This document shows, piece by piece, positions 19,016-28,331 of a DNA stretch of 64,000 nt. The DNA comes from Fluviispira vulneris. Its GTDB lineage: Bacteria > Bdellovibrionota_B > Oligoflexia > Silvanigrellales > Silvanigrellaceae. How positions within the stretch are numbered: the first letter of the stretch is position 1; each line of letters opens with the position of its first letter. Where the stretch lies: NCBI RefSeq assembly GCF_014281055.1, contig NZ_JACRSE010000005.1:186001-250000 (forward strand), written 5' to 3'. The position numbers and the translations under genes were made by a program. The notes under the pieces were generated by a model. It was not told the origin of the DNA and ran no database searches. It worked only from the letters and a program-made list of their open reading frames with translations.

Positions 19016-20266
19016 TTAAGATTGCAAATTCTCTTGACTGATTTTAAAATTTTCTCTGTTAAAATATGAAAAAATAAAAGTGCCGATATATATTAAAATT
19101 ATAACATATAAAATAAATTGCCAATTAGAATAATCCATCGATCCATCTCTATGACTCATAAGTGAAATAAAACTTGCGGCAACCGCTCCCGATGAAAACT
19201 GTAAAAACTGAAAAAAGCCCATGCACTGACCCGTATTCTCTTTTTTCACACTGAGCATAGCAACTTTGTTAGAAGCAGACATTGATATTGCTCCAGAAAT
19301 GCCAAGAACAATGTAAGCAAGTATAATTAAAAATACTGAGTTTGGCTTTGCCAGCAACATAAACAGTATTCCTAAGATAGGAGATATACTGCCAATGAGA
19401 ATACATTTTACGGGGTCTTTATCTGAAAGAACTCCAAATTTTTTTGCTAACAAAATGACTGATAAAGAATTTGCAGAAATAATTATTGCTGAAGTCATTA
19501 AGTCCAATTTATAAATCACTTGGAGCATGGAAGGTGCGAGCATCCAAAATATATTTGACGCGAAAAACAAACAGAAGATCCTTAGACACGAAAATATATA
19601 CTTCTTGTTTGTAAATATTTCCTCTGGGAAAAATTGGAATAAGGAGAAAAATCTTCTTTCTTTTTTTAAATAATTTATTTCTTTAACTTCATCGATATAT
19701 TTAAGACCTAAGATAAATGAAAAAAGTGCAAGGACGAGTTGAAAGACAAATATAAAAGACCAGTGTGCATATCTTGTTATAAAAGCACCCACAACCGGGG
19801 AAATAAGGGTCGATGACGAAAGGGTTGCTGCAAAAATACCAAACGTCCAACCTATTTTATTTTCGGGAAAAATATTTCTAATTAGCTTCATTTGAGCAGA
19901 AACAATGATAGCATCTGCAATTCCTTGCAATGCTTGCGTAACAAGAAAAAAATAAAAAGATTTTAATAGAATTGATATTAAGCTAAAAACACACGATAAA
20001 ATAAAAATGCCTATGCCAATTAAATACATTTTTTTAGCTGGATTTCGGTCAACAACTTTCCCGAAAAACAAAAGTGAAACGCTAAAGAATGTAAAAAATA
20101 TTGTATTTCGCCAAAATGAGGTTGAAAGACTGGTTAGAAAAGTGACTGATATTTTATCCATGACTAAGTTGATCATGGATGAACTCATGACCCCCGCAAT
20201 GACTCCAACGGATATAATAATAATTAATAATAAATCTTTGTTATCCTCTGTGATTTTATGCTTCAT
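19016..20266 (-). CDS. MFS transporter, drug/solute exporter type
   Basis: A 416-residue inner-membrane protein with about 12 helices. The loop 2-3 motif is present as FGKVVDRNPAKKM and the fifth helix has a motif-C-like stretch (GWTFGIFAATLSSSTLISPVVGAFI), which is typical of proton-driven exporters of the Tet/Bcr type. Substrate unknown. It is divergent from valS, with about 170 bases between the two starts to hold both promoters. Confidence 0.85.
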   Translation of the reverse strand: MKHKITEDNKDLLLIIIISVGVIAGVMSSSMINLVMDKISVTFLTSLSTSFWRNTIFFTFFSVSLLFFGKVVDRNPAKKMYLIGIGIFILSCVFSLISILLKSFYFFLVTQALQGIADAIIVSAQMKLIRNIFPENKIGWTFGIFAATLSSSTLISPVVGAFITRYAHWSFIFVFQLVLALFSFILGLKYIDEVKEINYLKKERRFFSLFQFFPEEIFTNKKYIFSCLRIFCLFFASNIFWMLAPSMLQVIYKLDLMTSAIIISANSLSVILLAKKFGVLSDKDPVKCILIGSISPILGILFMLLAKPNSVFLIILAYIVLGISGAISMSASNKVAMLSVKKENTGQCMGFFQFLQFSSGAVAASFISLMSHRDGSMDYSNWQFILYVIILIYIGTFIFSYFNRENFKISQENLQS

Positions 20267-20436
20267 ACTTACCTAATATATCTGGAATTATAGAATATTA
20301 ATGTTCATCCCAATTCCTTATCACACTCATTTTAAAATACATAATTTATCAATAATTTCACCCATAGATTGTTTGTTGTGCCTGAGAAATTTAAATGATA
20401 GAAAAAGCAGGTGTTTTTGAGCAAAAGGAGTGCCTC

Positions 20437-23100
20437 GTGACAAAATTTGAAGCTTTTGGAAAAGCCTTTGACCCCGCGCAAACCGAGTCAAAGCTTCGTG
20501 ATTATTGGAAAAAAAATAATTTTTACAAATCTGTAAGAAACCCTAATAAAAAACCTTACACGATCACTATGCCCCCACCAAACGTCACGGGCGACCTCAC
20601 CATGGGGCATATGATGTTCACCTTGCAGGACATTCTTATCCGTTGGCACAGAGCCAAAGGTCTTGAAGCCTGCTGGATTCCGGGCACAGATCACGCAAGT
20701 ATTGCAACCGAAGCAAAAGTCACGAAATTACTCGCCGATCAAGGAATTTCTAAACGAGAAATTGGCCGCGAAGCATTTTTAAAACATGCTTTTGAGTGGA
20801 AAGAAAAATACGGGGGACGGATAATCGAAAGTTTAAACACCCTTGGCATAAGCTGCGATTGGTCACGCAATACCTTTACAATGGATGAAAAATATTCATC
20901 TGGCGTTATTAAAGCCATAGTTAAACTTTATAAAGACGGGCTTATTTACAAAAGTCACCGTTTAGTGAACTGGTGCCCCGTTAGCCAATCGGTTATTTCC
21001 GATGAAGAAGTTTTTCCAGAAGAACGCAGTGGTTCACTTTGGCACATTCGTTACGTTGTAGAAGACAATCCGAAACAAAGCATTGTGGTTGCCACCACCC
21101 GTCCAGAGACATTGTTTGGCGATTTAGCCGTTGCTGTCCATCCAAGCGATGAACGTTATGCGCATTTAATCGGTAAAAATGTCATCGTTCCTGTGTGCAA
21201 CCGTTCTATACCAGTTATTGCAGACCATTATGTTGAAAAAGAATTCGGCACGGGGATCGTAAAAATCACGCCTGCGCACGACATGAATGACTTTGAAGTG
21301 GGCAAACGCCATAAACTCGGTCTACTCAATATTATGCATCCAAACGCAACTTTAAATGACAACGTTCCTACTGAATATCGTGGACTCGATCGCTATGTGG
21401 CACGTAAAAAACTCGTTGCCGAACTCGACTCCATCGGTTTACTCGACAAAATCACTCCGCATAAACTTGTCGTAGGCATTTCGGAACGGGGAAATGTGCC
21501 CATTGAGTACTACCTCAGTGAACAATGGTACATAAAAATGGACAAACTTGCAGAAATGACCTTGAATGCAACCCGTTCTGGCAAGCTCAAACTCATTCCT
21601 GCCCACCAAGAAAAAACTTGGGAACATTGGCTCACAAATATTCAAGACTGGTGTATCTCTCGCCAACTTTGGTGGGGACATCGCCTCCCTATTTACACTT
21701 GTCAAAGCTGTCAACATGTTCACTGCGAAGAGCAAGCTCCGATTCATTGCGAAAAATGTGGGCACAAAGTCTTGCAGCAAGAAGACGATGTCCTTGACAC
21801 TTGGGCGAGTTCGTGGCTTTGGACATTTGCAGTGCACAACTGGGCGCATCCAAATTCCGAAGAAAAGAAAGACCTTGCCTACTATTACCCTACAGAAGTT
21901 ATAGTCACAGGTGCTGATATTATCTTCTTTTGGATTGCCAGAATGGTAATGGCTGGTGAATATTTTATGGGTGAAACGCCCTTTAAGCACTGTTACTTTA
22001 CTCCAATTGTCCGCGACTCTGTTGGTCGAAAAATGAGTAAATCGCTCGGAAACTCACCCGATGTTTCTGGCGTTATGCAAAAGTATGGGACCGACGCCAT
22101 GCGTTTCTCACTCGTAAACCAGATCGTCACAGGCCAAGATATTTTTTGGAGCGATGAATGCTGTGATTTAGGCAAAACATTTGCAAACAAAATTTGGAAT
22201 GCAACCCGTTTCCTTACGATGAATGCAGTGAAGCTCGATATCGATCCCGCACAAATCTCATTTGATGATTTAAAGCTTCGCTCAAATGACACAATTATGG
22301 GCTGGATAACAAGCGAGTTCTTCCATGTTGTCAGCAAAACCCATGAGAATATTGCGCGCTATGAATTCTCCCAATACACAAGTTCTATGTATGAATTTGT
22401 TTGGATGATTTATTGTGACTGGTTTGTTGAACTGATGAAACCACGCATAAGCGACGAAGCAAACAAAGAACTTGCACGGGAGACCATCACCCTTGCTTTC
22501 CAAATTTTTGATGGTGTTTTAAGATTATTACACCCAATTATGCCTTTTGTAACTGAAGAAATTTGGCAACAATTAAACCCAAGTCGCCAAGGAAAAACCA
22601 TTGGCTTCGAAAAACTGCCTGAACCAAACACAGACATGATCGATACAAATTCCATCAAATATATGCGAGAAGTGCAAGGGGTTGTTGGCGCTGTCAGGAC
22701 AATTCGCGGTAAATTCAACATACACCCTGGAACTGATTTATCAGTTTATATGCGTGATTCACACACTCGCTTTGGCAACCTGATCCCACAGATGGAAGCT
22801 CTGGCAAAAGCTAAGTTTTATTTTGAAAGTGAGCAAAAAGGTTTCTGCGCTCCAGCACTCATCAATGGCTCTGAAATCTTTGTCAGCCTTGAAGGTCTTG
22901 TCGATAAATCAGCAGAGCGTGACAGGCTTATGAAAAAAATTGAAAAAGTTTCCGCTACTATAAATGGAATTGAGCGTAGACTGAGCAATCAAGAATTTGT
23001 GAAGGGTGCTCCTGCTCATATTCTTGACGGGGCTAAAAAACAACTTGAATCCAATCAAAAAGAGCTTGAGATGTTGCAAGACTCATTGAAAGAGCTTTAA
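20437..23100 (+). CDS. valS: Valyl-tRNA synthetase
   Basis: Charges tRNA-Val. The 887-residue class I enzyme shows PPPNVTGDLTMGHMM (HIGH signature region), the CP1 editing domain (about 190-330, with ATTRPETLFGD), a zinc-ribbon-like CQSCQHVHCEEQ...CEKCGHK insertion, GRKMSKSLGNSPD (KMSKS) and a C-terminal coiled coil (about 825-887). I place the start at the GTG at 20437, which has AAGGAG six bases upstream; an ATG 14 codons earlier has no such site. Codon choice looks more G+C rich than neighbouring genes, which could mark high expression or foreign origin. A terminator follows. Confidence 0.96.
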   Translation: MTKFEAFGKAFDPAQTESKLRDYWKKNNFYKSVRNPNKKPYTITMPPPNVTGDLTMGHMMFTLQDILIRWHRAKGLEACWIPGTDHASIATEAKVTKLLADQGISKREIGREAFLKHAFEWKEKYGGRIIESLNTLGISCDWSRNTFTMDEKYSSGVIKAIVKLYKDGLIYKSHRLVNWCPVSQSVISDEEVFPEERSGSLWHIRYVVEDNPKQSIVVATTRPETLFGDLAVAVHPSDERYAHLIGKNVIVPVCNRSIPVIADHYVEKEFGTGIVKITPAHDMNDFEVGKRHKLGLLNIMHPNATLNDNVPTEYRGLDRYVARKKLVAELDSIGLLDKITPHKLVVGISERGNVPIEYYLSEQWYIKMDKLAEMTLNATRSGKLKLIPAHQEKTWEHWLTNIQDWCISRQLWWGHRLPIYTCQSCQHVHCEEQAPIHCEKCGHKVLQQEDDVLDTWASSWLWTFAVHNWAHPNSEEKKDLAYYYPTEVIVTGADIIFFWIARMVMAGEYFMGETPFKHCYFTPIVRDSVGRKMSKSLGNSPDVSGVMQKYGTDAMRFSLVNQIVTGQDIFWSDECCDLGKTFANKIWNATRFLTMNAVKLDIDPAQISFDDLKLRSNDTIMGWITSEFFHVVSKTHENIARYEFSQYTSSMYEFVWMIYCDWFVELMKPRISDEANKELARETITLAFQIFDGVLRLLHPIMPFVTEEIWQQLNPSRQGKTIGFEKLPEPNTDMIDTNSIKYMREVQGVVGAVRTIRGKFNIHPGTDLSVYMRDSHTRFGNLIPQMEALAKAKFYFESEQKGFCAPALINGSEIFVSLEGLVDKSAERDRLMKKIEKVSATINGIERRLSNQEFVKGAPAHILDGAKKQLESNQKELEMLQDSLKEL

Positions 23101-23103
23101 AAT

Positions 23104-23130
23104 AAAGAGAGCATTTAGCTCTCTTTTTTC
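23104..23130 (+). terminator. Rho-independent terminator after valS
   Basis: AAAGAGAGC (23104-23112) and GCTCTCTTT (23118-23126) flank a 5-base loop, followed by a T-run. It sits only 25 bases before the orn start. Confidence 0.85.
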
Positions 23131-23154
23131 TTTTTTCTTGGATGAATTTAACAG

Positions 23155-23670
23155 ATGAAATATTTATATTGGCTTGATATGGAAATGTCAGGACTCGATC
23201 ACACAAAAGAACGCATATTAGAAGTCGCATTAGTTATTACGGATTTATCTTTTCATGTTGTAAAAGAATATATCAGCGTCGTTTATCAACATGACGACGT
23301 GCTCAAGGGAATGGATACGTGGTGCACTGAGCATCATGGAAAAAGCGGTCTCACAGCAAAAGTAGCAAATGGTAAGCCTGAAAAAGAGGTTGAACAAGAA
23401 ATCATTGCTCTGATAAAAGAATTTTCTCCACAAGAAAAAGTAATTCTTGCTGGCAATACAATTGGTCAAGATCGGAAATTTATTGATCAATGGATGCCTG
23501 AACTTGCAAAAAATCTTCATTATAGAATGCTTGATGTTTCAAGTTTTAAAATTGTTTATGAAAATATTTTTAATAAAAAATATGATAAAAAACATAAACA
23601 TAGAGCTCTAGAGGATATCATTGAATCCATTGAAGAACTCAAGTTCTATTTACAATATGTGAATGTTTAA
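23155..23670 (+). CDS. orn: Oligoribonuclease
   Basis: A 171-residue 3'-5' exonuclease that degrades 2- to 5-mer RNAs, including pGpG from cyclic-di-GMP turnover. The DEDDh active site is complete: LDMEMSGLD (Asp and Glu of ExoI), GNTIGQDRKFI (Asp of ExoII) and HRALEDI (His and Asp of ExoIII). Length is slightly short of the usual 180 residues. It lies between two terminators, so it is probably monocistronic. Confidence 0.95.
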   Translation: MKYLYWLDMEMSGLDHTKERILEVALVITDLSFHVVKEYISVVYQHDDVLKGMDTWCTEHHGKSGLTAKVANGKPEKEVEQEIIALIKEFSPQEKVILAGNTIGQDRKFIDQWMPELAKNLHYRMLDVSSFKIVYENIFNKKYDKKHKHRALEDIIESIEELKFYLQYVNV

Positions 23671-23676
23671 TTACAG

Positions 23677-23706
23677 TCTCCTCTTGCAAAAGAGGAGATT
23701 TTTTTT
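23677..23706 (+). terminator. Rho-independent terminator after orn
   Basis: TCTCCTCTT (23677-23685) and AAGAGGAGA (23690-23698) form a 9-bp stem with a 4-base loop, then eight T residues. Confidence 0.9.
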
Positions 23707-23864
23707 GCAATCTTTTTTTATTTTTTTTTAACTGGTGTTCCCTGAAAAAAACTGAATATTTTTAATAAATTAATAATGTAATATTTTTGGTATAAAAATT
23801 GCATGCATGATTTTTGATTTGAATTATTTTTAATATTCATTTCATTATATATTGGAGATTTGTT

Positions 23865-26243
23865 ATGCTAATACCTTCATATAAGATTCAAAAAGAATGT
23901 GAAAAATATGAACTATTGGCTAATGATAAAATTTATACAAAAGAATCAGAGGAGTTTTTTACAGAAAATATTTCTTTAACACTTGAGAAATTTAATAGCT
24001 ATTATAGACCGTTGGTCAATTCTACCTCCGCTTTCTTAACTTGTTTATCTTATTTTAGCATGATCAAAACACCACAAAAGTATAACAACAAGAAAGTATT
24101 TAAGCATCTTCTAGACATTTTCCATAATTATAATAACAAAGCCTATCTTGCGCAAAAAATTGACCCTGCCCGCACTTATGATCCAAAGAAAAATTGGCAA
24201 GAATTTATAGGCAAAGAAAAACTATCGACTCTCAAACTTTACCCAGAATATGACTCTTTAAAACAAAGCATAGAAGGCCATTTCAAAGCCATTGATGTAA
24301 AAGCTAAACCATCAGGGAATGAACATTATTTTAAAAAGGAACAATCCTCCAAAGGTGAACATTTTGTAAGAATTTATCGAAATGAATTTAATTTACATAA
24401 GAAAAAATACAAACTTATACCTGGGTTGTATGATAAAGAGAAAATTTTTCGCACTTTAAAAGACCTCAATACTGAATTAACACGTGAAAGCAATAAAAAA
24501 AATGTTACAGACAGATTAGATTATTATTGTACATTGAATGATATGCAAATTTATAAATTATTTGTCTCACCCATTGTCGGCTTTCATGGAATATTATTTG
24601 GTATACTCATACCACCAATTACAGGAACAGCTATGGCTGCAACTGTTGTAGGAACTGGGATTGGCACTGGGATAGGAACCGCTAAAAATCATTTTTCTCA
24701 TTTTGTGAAAAGAATTTACAATGTTGGAATTAGACAAAATTCTTTTAGAAGACTTGATAGAAATAAATTAGCAGATAGATTAAATGACTCAATCGAAAAC
24801 AACGACATTAGAAAAATGGGTTCTATTATTGCTGAACTAAAGAAAGTGAATCTAAAAGTTGGAAATTTTAATTTCTTTTTTTCCAATGCTTTTAAATATT
24901 ATTGTGAATTGAAAAAAGAAACAGATAAATATGCTAAAGATCTCTTTGTCGACGATAAACAATTTCAGATTATTTTACCAAGATTACAAAAATTATATTA
25001 TAAAACTCTTTGTTATTTTAGAAAAAAAGAAGTACTCGAAGAGACACTTCGTCTACAAGTGAGTTCCTTAAAAGCAATTAATATCAATTCCGCTTTTCTT
25101 ATTCGCAATAATGCAAAAGTCAAAAAATTTATTAAAAATCATCTTAACAAAGATGAAAAATCACAAAGAGAACTTATCCAAAAATCAATCACTAAAATTT
25201 GCGGTAAAAATGCAAAGAATTTAAGTTTAATCGAAGATGTCATTTTATTATCATTAAGAACAGAATCTATCGATGAAGAATTTATTAATAATAATTCCAT
25301 CTGTGCAACTCTAAAAACAGGTTTAGCTGAACAAGTTGACGATGTTTTAGGAAACTTTGGGTCCTTGAATGAAGGAATAAAGTTTGGCGTGCGCACCACC
25401 GCAAAAATAACTCCTACCGATTCCTTATTTTCAAAACTTTCTAATGACTCGACTCACTTTGATTTAGGTCTGTGGCTCACAATGTCAGCTTTAGAAGGAA
25501 TTCTTTATTTATCTGAATCAAATAAAGCTAGTCAAAAGTACCAAATGATCACAAAATGGGTCAGTAACTTAACAGGTGCAATGTATTTATCCCGTGTCGG
25601 GATGAGCTCTGCATATATAATTGTCAATAAATGGACAAATCTTTTTAGCAATTCTGTTATGGATTATTTATATTTAAATCCATTTGGCATCATCACTGAT
25701 ATTTTTAGTTTGAAAATTGGTGGAGCTGTTTCATCAAATCATGCCGCTATATGGAGGCAAATCATAATAGAGTTTGATGAATTTAAGAAAAAATATGCAA
25801 AAAATAAATGGACTCCAGCCTATGATTATTTTATAAAATCTAGGCCAAGTGATCCTTCTGAAGTTATTCATAATATATCTGATATGTATAAAAATAAACT
25901 TACAGGTATTATAAATATGATTGAGAATATTCATAACGATTCTTTAAATTTGATCGAATCGATCCAAAAATTTGAAGAGAAAAAATCTAAGACATTATTT
26001 AAGACGAGTATTGATGATGTCATTAATAATTATACAAAAGTTATTATAAAAACATTTTCTCTTGCTAAAGAACTTGAGACCTTTGATTTGTATTTGGAAT
26101 TTCTTACAGAAATGAATGAAGAAATTGATATCACCCTTAAGATCAATTTTGCTTTGCTTGCAATTGAAAATAAGGGTGTTTTCTCAATTATCCAATTTTT
26201 ATCAGACCCTTACGTAAAAAAACATATTTTAGATAAAGACTGA
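23865..26243 (+). CDS. Large helical protein with glycine-zipper hairpin, unknown function
   Basis: A 792-residue protein that I do not recognise. There is no signal peptide. Most of it is charged and helical. Residues 233-272 form a Gly-rich hydrophobic hairpin (ILFGILIPPITGTAMAAT then VVGTGIGTGIGT), the kind of glycine zipper that inserts in membranes in pore-forming or membrane-deforming proteins. A second, weaker hydrophobic zone lies around 560-640. Start ATG at 23865 has TTGGAG close upstream. It stands alone after the orn terminator. A pore-forming effector or membrane-interacting cytoskeletal-like protein are guesses only. Confidence 0.55.
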   Translation: MLIPSYKIQKECEKYELLANDKIYTKESEEFFTENISLTLEKFNSYYRPLVNSTSAFLTCLSYFSMIKTPQKYNNKKVFKHLLDIFHNYNNKAYLAQKIDPARTYDPKKNWQEFIGKEKLSTLKLYPEYDSLKQSIEGHFKAIDVKAKPSGNEHYFKKEQSSKGEHFVRIYRNEFNLHKKKYKLIPGLYDKEKIFRTLKDLNTELTRESNKKNVTDRLDYYCTLNDMQIYKLFVSPIVGFHGILFGILIPPITGTAMAATVVGTGIGTGIGTAKNHFSHFVKRIYNVGIRQNSFRRLDRNKLADRLNDSIENNDIRKMGSIIAELKKVNLKVGNFNFFFSNAFKYYCELKKETDKYAKDLFVDDKQFQIILPRLQKLYYKTLCYFRKKEVLEETLRLQVSSLKAININSAFLIRNNAKVKKFIKNHLNKDEKSQRELIQKSITKICGKNAKNLSLIEDVILLSLRTESIDEEFINNNSICATLKTGLAEQVDDVLGNFGSLNEGIKFGVRTTAKITPTDSLFSKLSNDSTHFDLGLWLTMSALEGILYLSESNKASQKYQMITKWVSNLTGAMYLSRVGMSSAYIIVNKWTNLFSNSVMDYLYLNPFGIITDIFSLKIGGAVSSNHAAIWRQIIIEFDEFKKKYAKNKWTPAYDYFIKSRPSDPSEVIHNISDMYKNKLTGIINMIENIHNDSLNLIESIQKFEEKKSKTLFKTSIDDVINNYTKVIIKTFSLAKELETFDLYLEFLTEMNEEIDITLKINFALLAIENKGVFSIIQFLSDPYVKKHILDKD

Positions 26244-26257
26244 TTGGCAGTTAAGTA

Positions 26258-26797
26258 TTAGCGATTGACCTTTGTGCCTTCATTTATAGAACGTAAAATT
26301 TCATCACGCGGGATGAGATCCGTTGGCAAAGTCGCTCTTCTTACGTTTGCTCTGTAAAGAATTGCACCTCTTAATTTAGTATAATCAAGATCGGCATCCT
26401 CTAAATTCGCTCTTGTAAGATTTGCTCCTTCTAAATTCGCATTCCATAAGCTTGCATTTGCAAAATTACACCCTTCTAAATTCGAGTCTTTAAAATTCAC
26501 ATAAGAAAGATTTGAAGTTTCAAAATTGCAATTGGAAAAATCCAATTTTGCTAGATTCGCTTTACGAAAATCTAATTTAGAAAAATCACGGGTGGTTTGC
26601 AAAATATCAATTGCTTCTTTACGTGTGAGAGTTTTTGGTTTTGTTTCGTCAGAATCTATATCACCACGGATTTCAGAATGTATTTCATCCTCTTCTTCTG
26701 CGTCATCATCAAAATCATCATCATCTTCTTCGATCACACGTCGAGCCATTAAACTCATTTTTATAGGTTTATCATTACGATTGAGAACAACTACCAT
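26258..26797 (-). CDS. Pentapeptide-repeat protein with acidic N-terminus
   Basis: A 179-residue protein. Residues 75-165 are pentapeptide repeats of the A(N/D)LxX type (LDFRKANLAKLDFSNCNF ... NLEGANLTRANLEDADLDY), which fold as a right-handed quadrilateral beta-helix. Before it is an acidic run (EEDDDDFDDDAEEEDE, about 23-40). Some such proteins mimic DNA and protect gyrase, but the family is broad and the acidic N-terminus here is unusual. Start at 26797 has AAGGAGG upstream. Confidence 0.8.
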   Translation of the reverse strand: MVVVLNRNDKPIKMSLMARRVIEEDDDDFDDDAEEEDEIHSEIRGDIDSDETKPKTLTRKEAIDILQTTRDFSKLDFRKANLAKLDFSNCNFETSNLSYVNFKDSNLEGCNFANASLWNANLEGANLTRANLEDADLDYTKLRGAILYRANVRRATLPTDLIPRDEILRSINEGTKVNR

Positions 26798-26867
26798 TTT
26801 CAGAAAACCTCCTTAATTGGGTTCGCTTGCCGCTCTACATTGCCCCAAAATTAAAAAAAATCAAGAA

Positions 26868-26905
26868 TAAAAAAAGAGAGCAGTCAAAAAGAACCGCTCT
26901 CTTTT
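26868..26905 (-). terminator. Rho-independent terminator after the XRE/IrrE-like gene
   Basis: On the minus strand AAAAGAGAGC (26905-26896) pairs with GCTCTCTTTT (26881-26872), followed by more T residues. It separates the regulator gene from the pentapeptide-repeat gene. Confidence 0.85.
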
Positions 26906-26976
26906 AAGAGTATAGAATTTTCTTAGAAAATGGAAAACAAATTCACTCATTCCTTTAAGAAATTCATGCAAAACTT

Positions 26977-27981
26977 TTAGTGGACAGAGTTTGGTACAGG
27001 AGTCTGTGCAGGACGCGCTGATTTCTTTGAGAAAGAAAGTGAATTTGCGTCATCGCCAAACTCTTCGTCGAGGTATTCTTCTTCAACCATATCAGTTTTG
27101 TCTTGAACAGAAATTCTAGCTTCAAGCGCTGCAGCTTCGAATACGTTATTTGAAGCTGTTTCAAATAGAATTGAAGACAATCTTGAGCGAATAACAGATT
27201 TTGGAGCCCAGAAGAGATCCGCTAAAGCTTTGATCATATTTACACGTGTGGAAATTTTTTGGATTTCTACAGCGAGAGCTTCTCTTGGCACTAAAAGTGC
27301 ATTGGCAAAATCGACGATCTCAGCTTGTGAAAGAGTTTCGCAGCGACTTGTAAATTTGAATTTTTCTCTTTCAGAAAGAAGAACAATTCTTGCAATTTCA
27401 CGTGCAATTGCAGTGCGTGTGTGCGCTCTGATATCGCCCTTACGGAAACGAATTGCGTAATGTCCTGGTTTTACACGGGAACTACGAGCAAGTTTGTCAG
27501 ATACGTCACCTGGCATAAGTTGGATAAATGGAAATGCAGAAATCAATTCTGGAATATGAACTGGAATTGCATTGATATTTGCTTTTGAAAGAATTTCTTG
27601 TGCAACTTTTTCGATTTCAAGACTTCTATCACGACGTTCAATACGAACACCTGGCTCTTCTAAAGAAAGTCTTCTTTCTTCTTCAGCATCACAGAAATCG
27701 CACCAAGCTTCATCGAGATCAACGAGGCCATCAGCAAGATCCTGAATGATTTCAAGATCAACATCGAGTGCTTTAGCTAAATTTTCAAGCGCTTGCACAT
27801 TACGTATTGCTTTTTTACCACGCTTCCAATGACTTGTATCACTTGGATTGTAATTCAAAATGGAACCAAGATCTTGGTCATGAACCTTTTCATTTGGCTG
27901 ACGAAGTTCTAAAACGCGAAAGCAAAAACGGAAAAGTTGGACAGATTGTGGAAATCTAACTGCTTCTTGTAACTTACGCAT
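26977..27981 (-). CDS. XRE-type regulator with degenerate IrrE/ImmA-like domain
   Basis: A 334-residue protein. Residues 15-80 resemble a helix-turn-helix (LGSILNYNPSDTSHWKRGKKAIRN). Residues 130-275 follow the ImmA/IrrE (M78) domain: the IAREIARIVLL helix stands where active members have HELGHxLL, and the downstream SQAEIVDFANALLVPREAL block and final IRSRLSSIL match the family's C-terminal helices. The zinc ligands are lost, so it is likely a ligand- or protein-sensing pseudo-peptidase. The acidic Ser-rich tail (280-334) is disordered. Start ATG at 27981 has AAAGGGAA upstream. Confidence 0.75.
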   Translation of the reverse strand: MRKLQEAVRFPQSVQLFRFCFRVLELRQPNEKVHDQDLGSILNYNPSDTSHWKRGKKAIRNVQALENLAKALDVDLEIIQDLADGLVDLDEAWCDFCDAEEERRLSLEEPGVRIERRDRSLEIEKVAQEILSKANINAIPVHIPELISAFPFIQLMPGDVSDKLARSSRVKPGHYAIRFRKGDIRAHTRTAIAREIARIVLLSEREKFKFTSRCETLSQAEIVDFANALLVPREALAVEIQKISTRVNMIKALADLFWAPKSVIRSRLSSILFETASNNVFEAAALEARISVQDKTDMVEEEYLDEEFGDDANSLSFSKKSARPAQTPVPNSVH

Positions 27982-28331
27982 AATAATTCCCTTTCTAGCA
28001 ATAATTAAAAAAAACATTAAAAATTAAAAAAATCACAAAATTAAAACAGTTGTGCAAAAAAATCGTATATGTAGTAAATTCAATTAACGATTCTTCCATG
28101 TAAGTTGATTACTCTTCAATTGAAGAAAGTACCAGAGTCTTTTCAATCCGTCAAAATTTAAGACATTTTTACAAGAGATATAAAGGTTTAATTTCTTAGA
28201 GAAAAATCCTCAATATATGAATTTATGTTATATTTATAAGGAATTAAAAATATTAAAAGCATTCTCATAGAATCAAGTGTCTTCTTAAAAGACACTTAAG
28301 AGAAGAGATGGATAAAAGAAAAGAGAGATTT
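27982..28331. other. Intergenic region with a 9-bp perfect inverted repeat
   Basis: 350 bases without a gene. It should carry the promoter of the regulator gene. AAGTGTCTT (28275-28283) and AAGACACTT (28289-28297) form a perfect hairpin with a 5-base loop about 35 bases downstream of the fumarylacetoacetase stop; no T-run follows on the minus strand. Confidence 0.5.

Noticed and set aside
21439-21990. 183-residue minus-strand frame inside valS
   Set aside because: Antisense to conserved synthetase sequence, with no ribosome site and no plausible domain.
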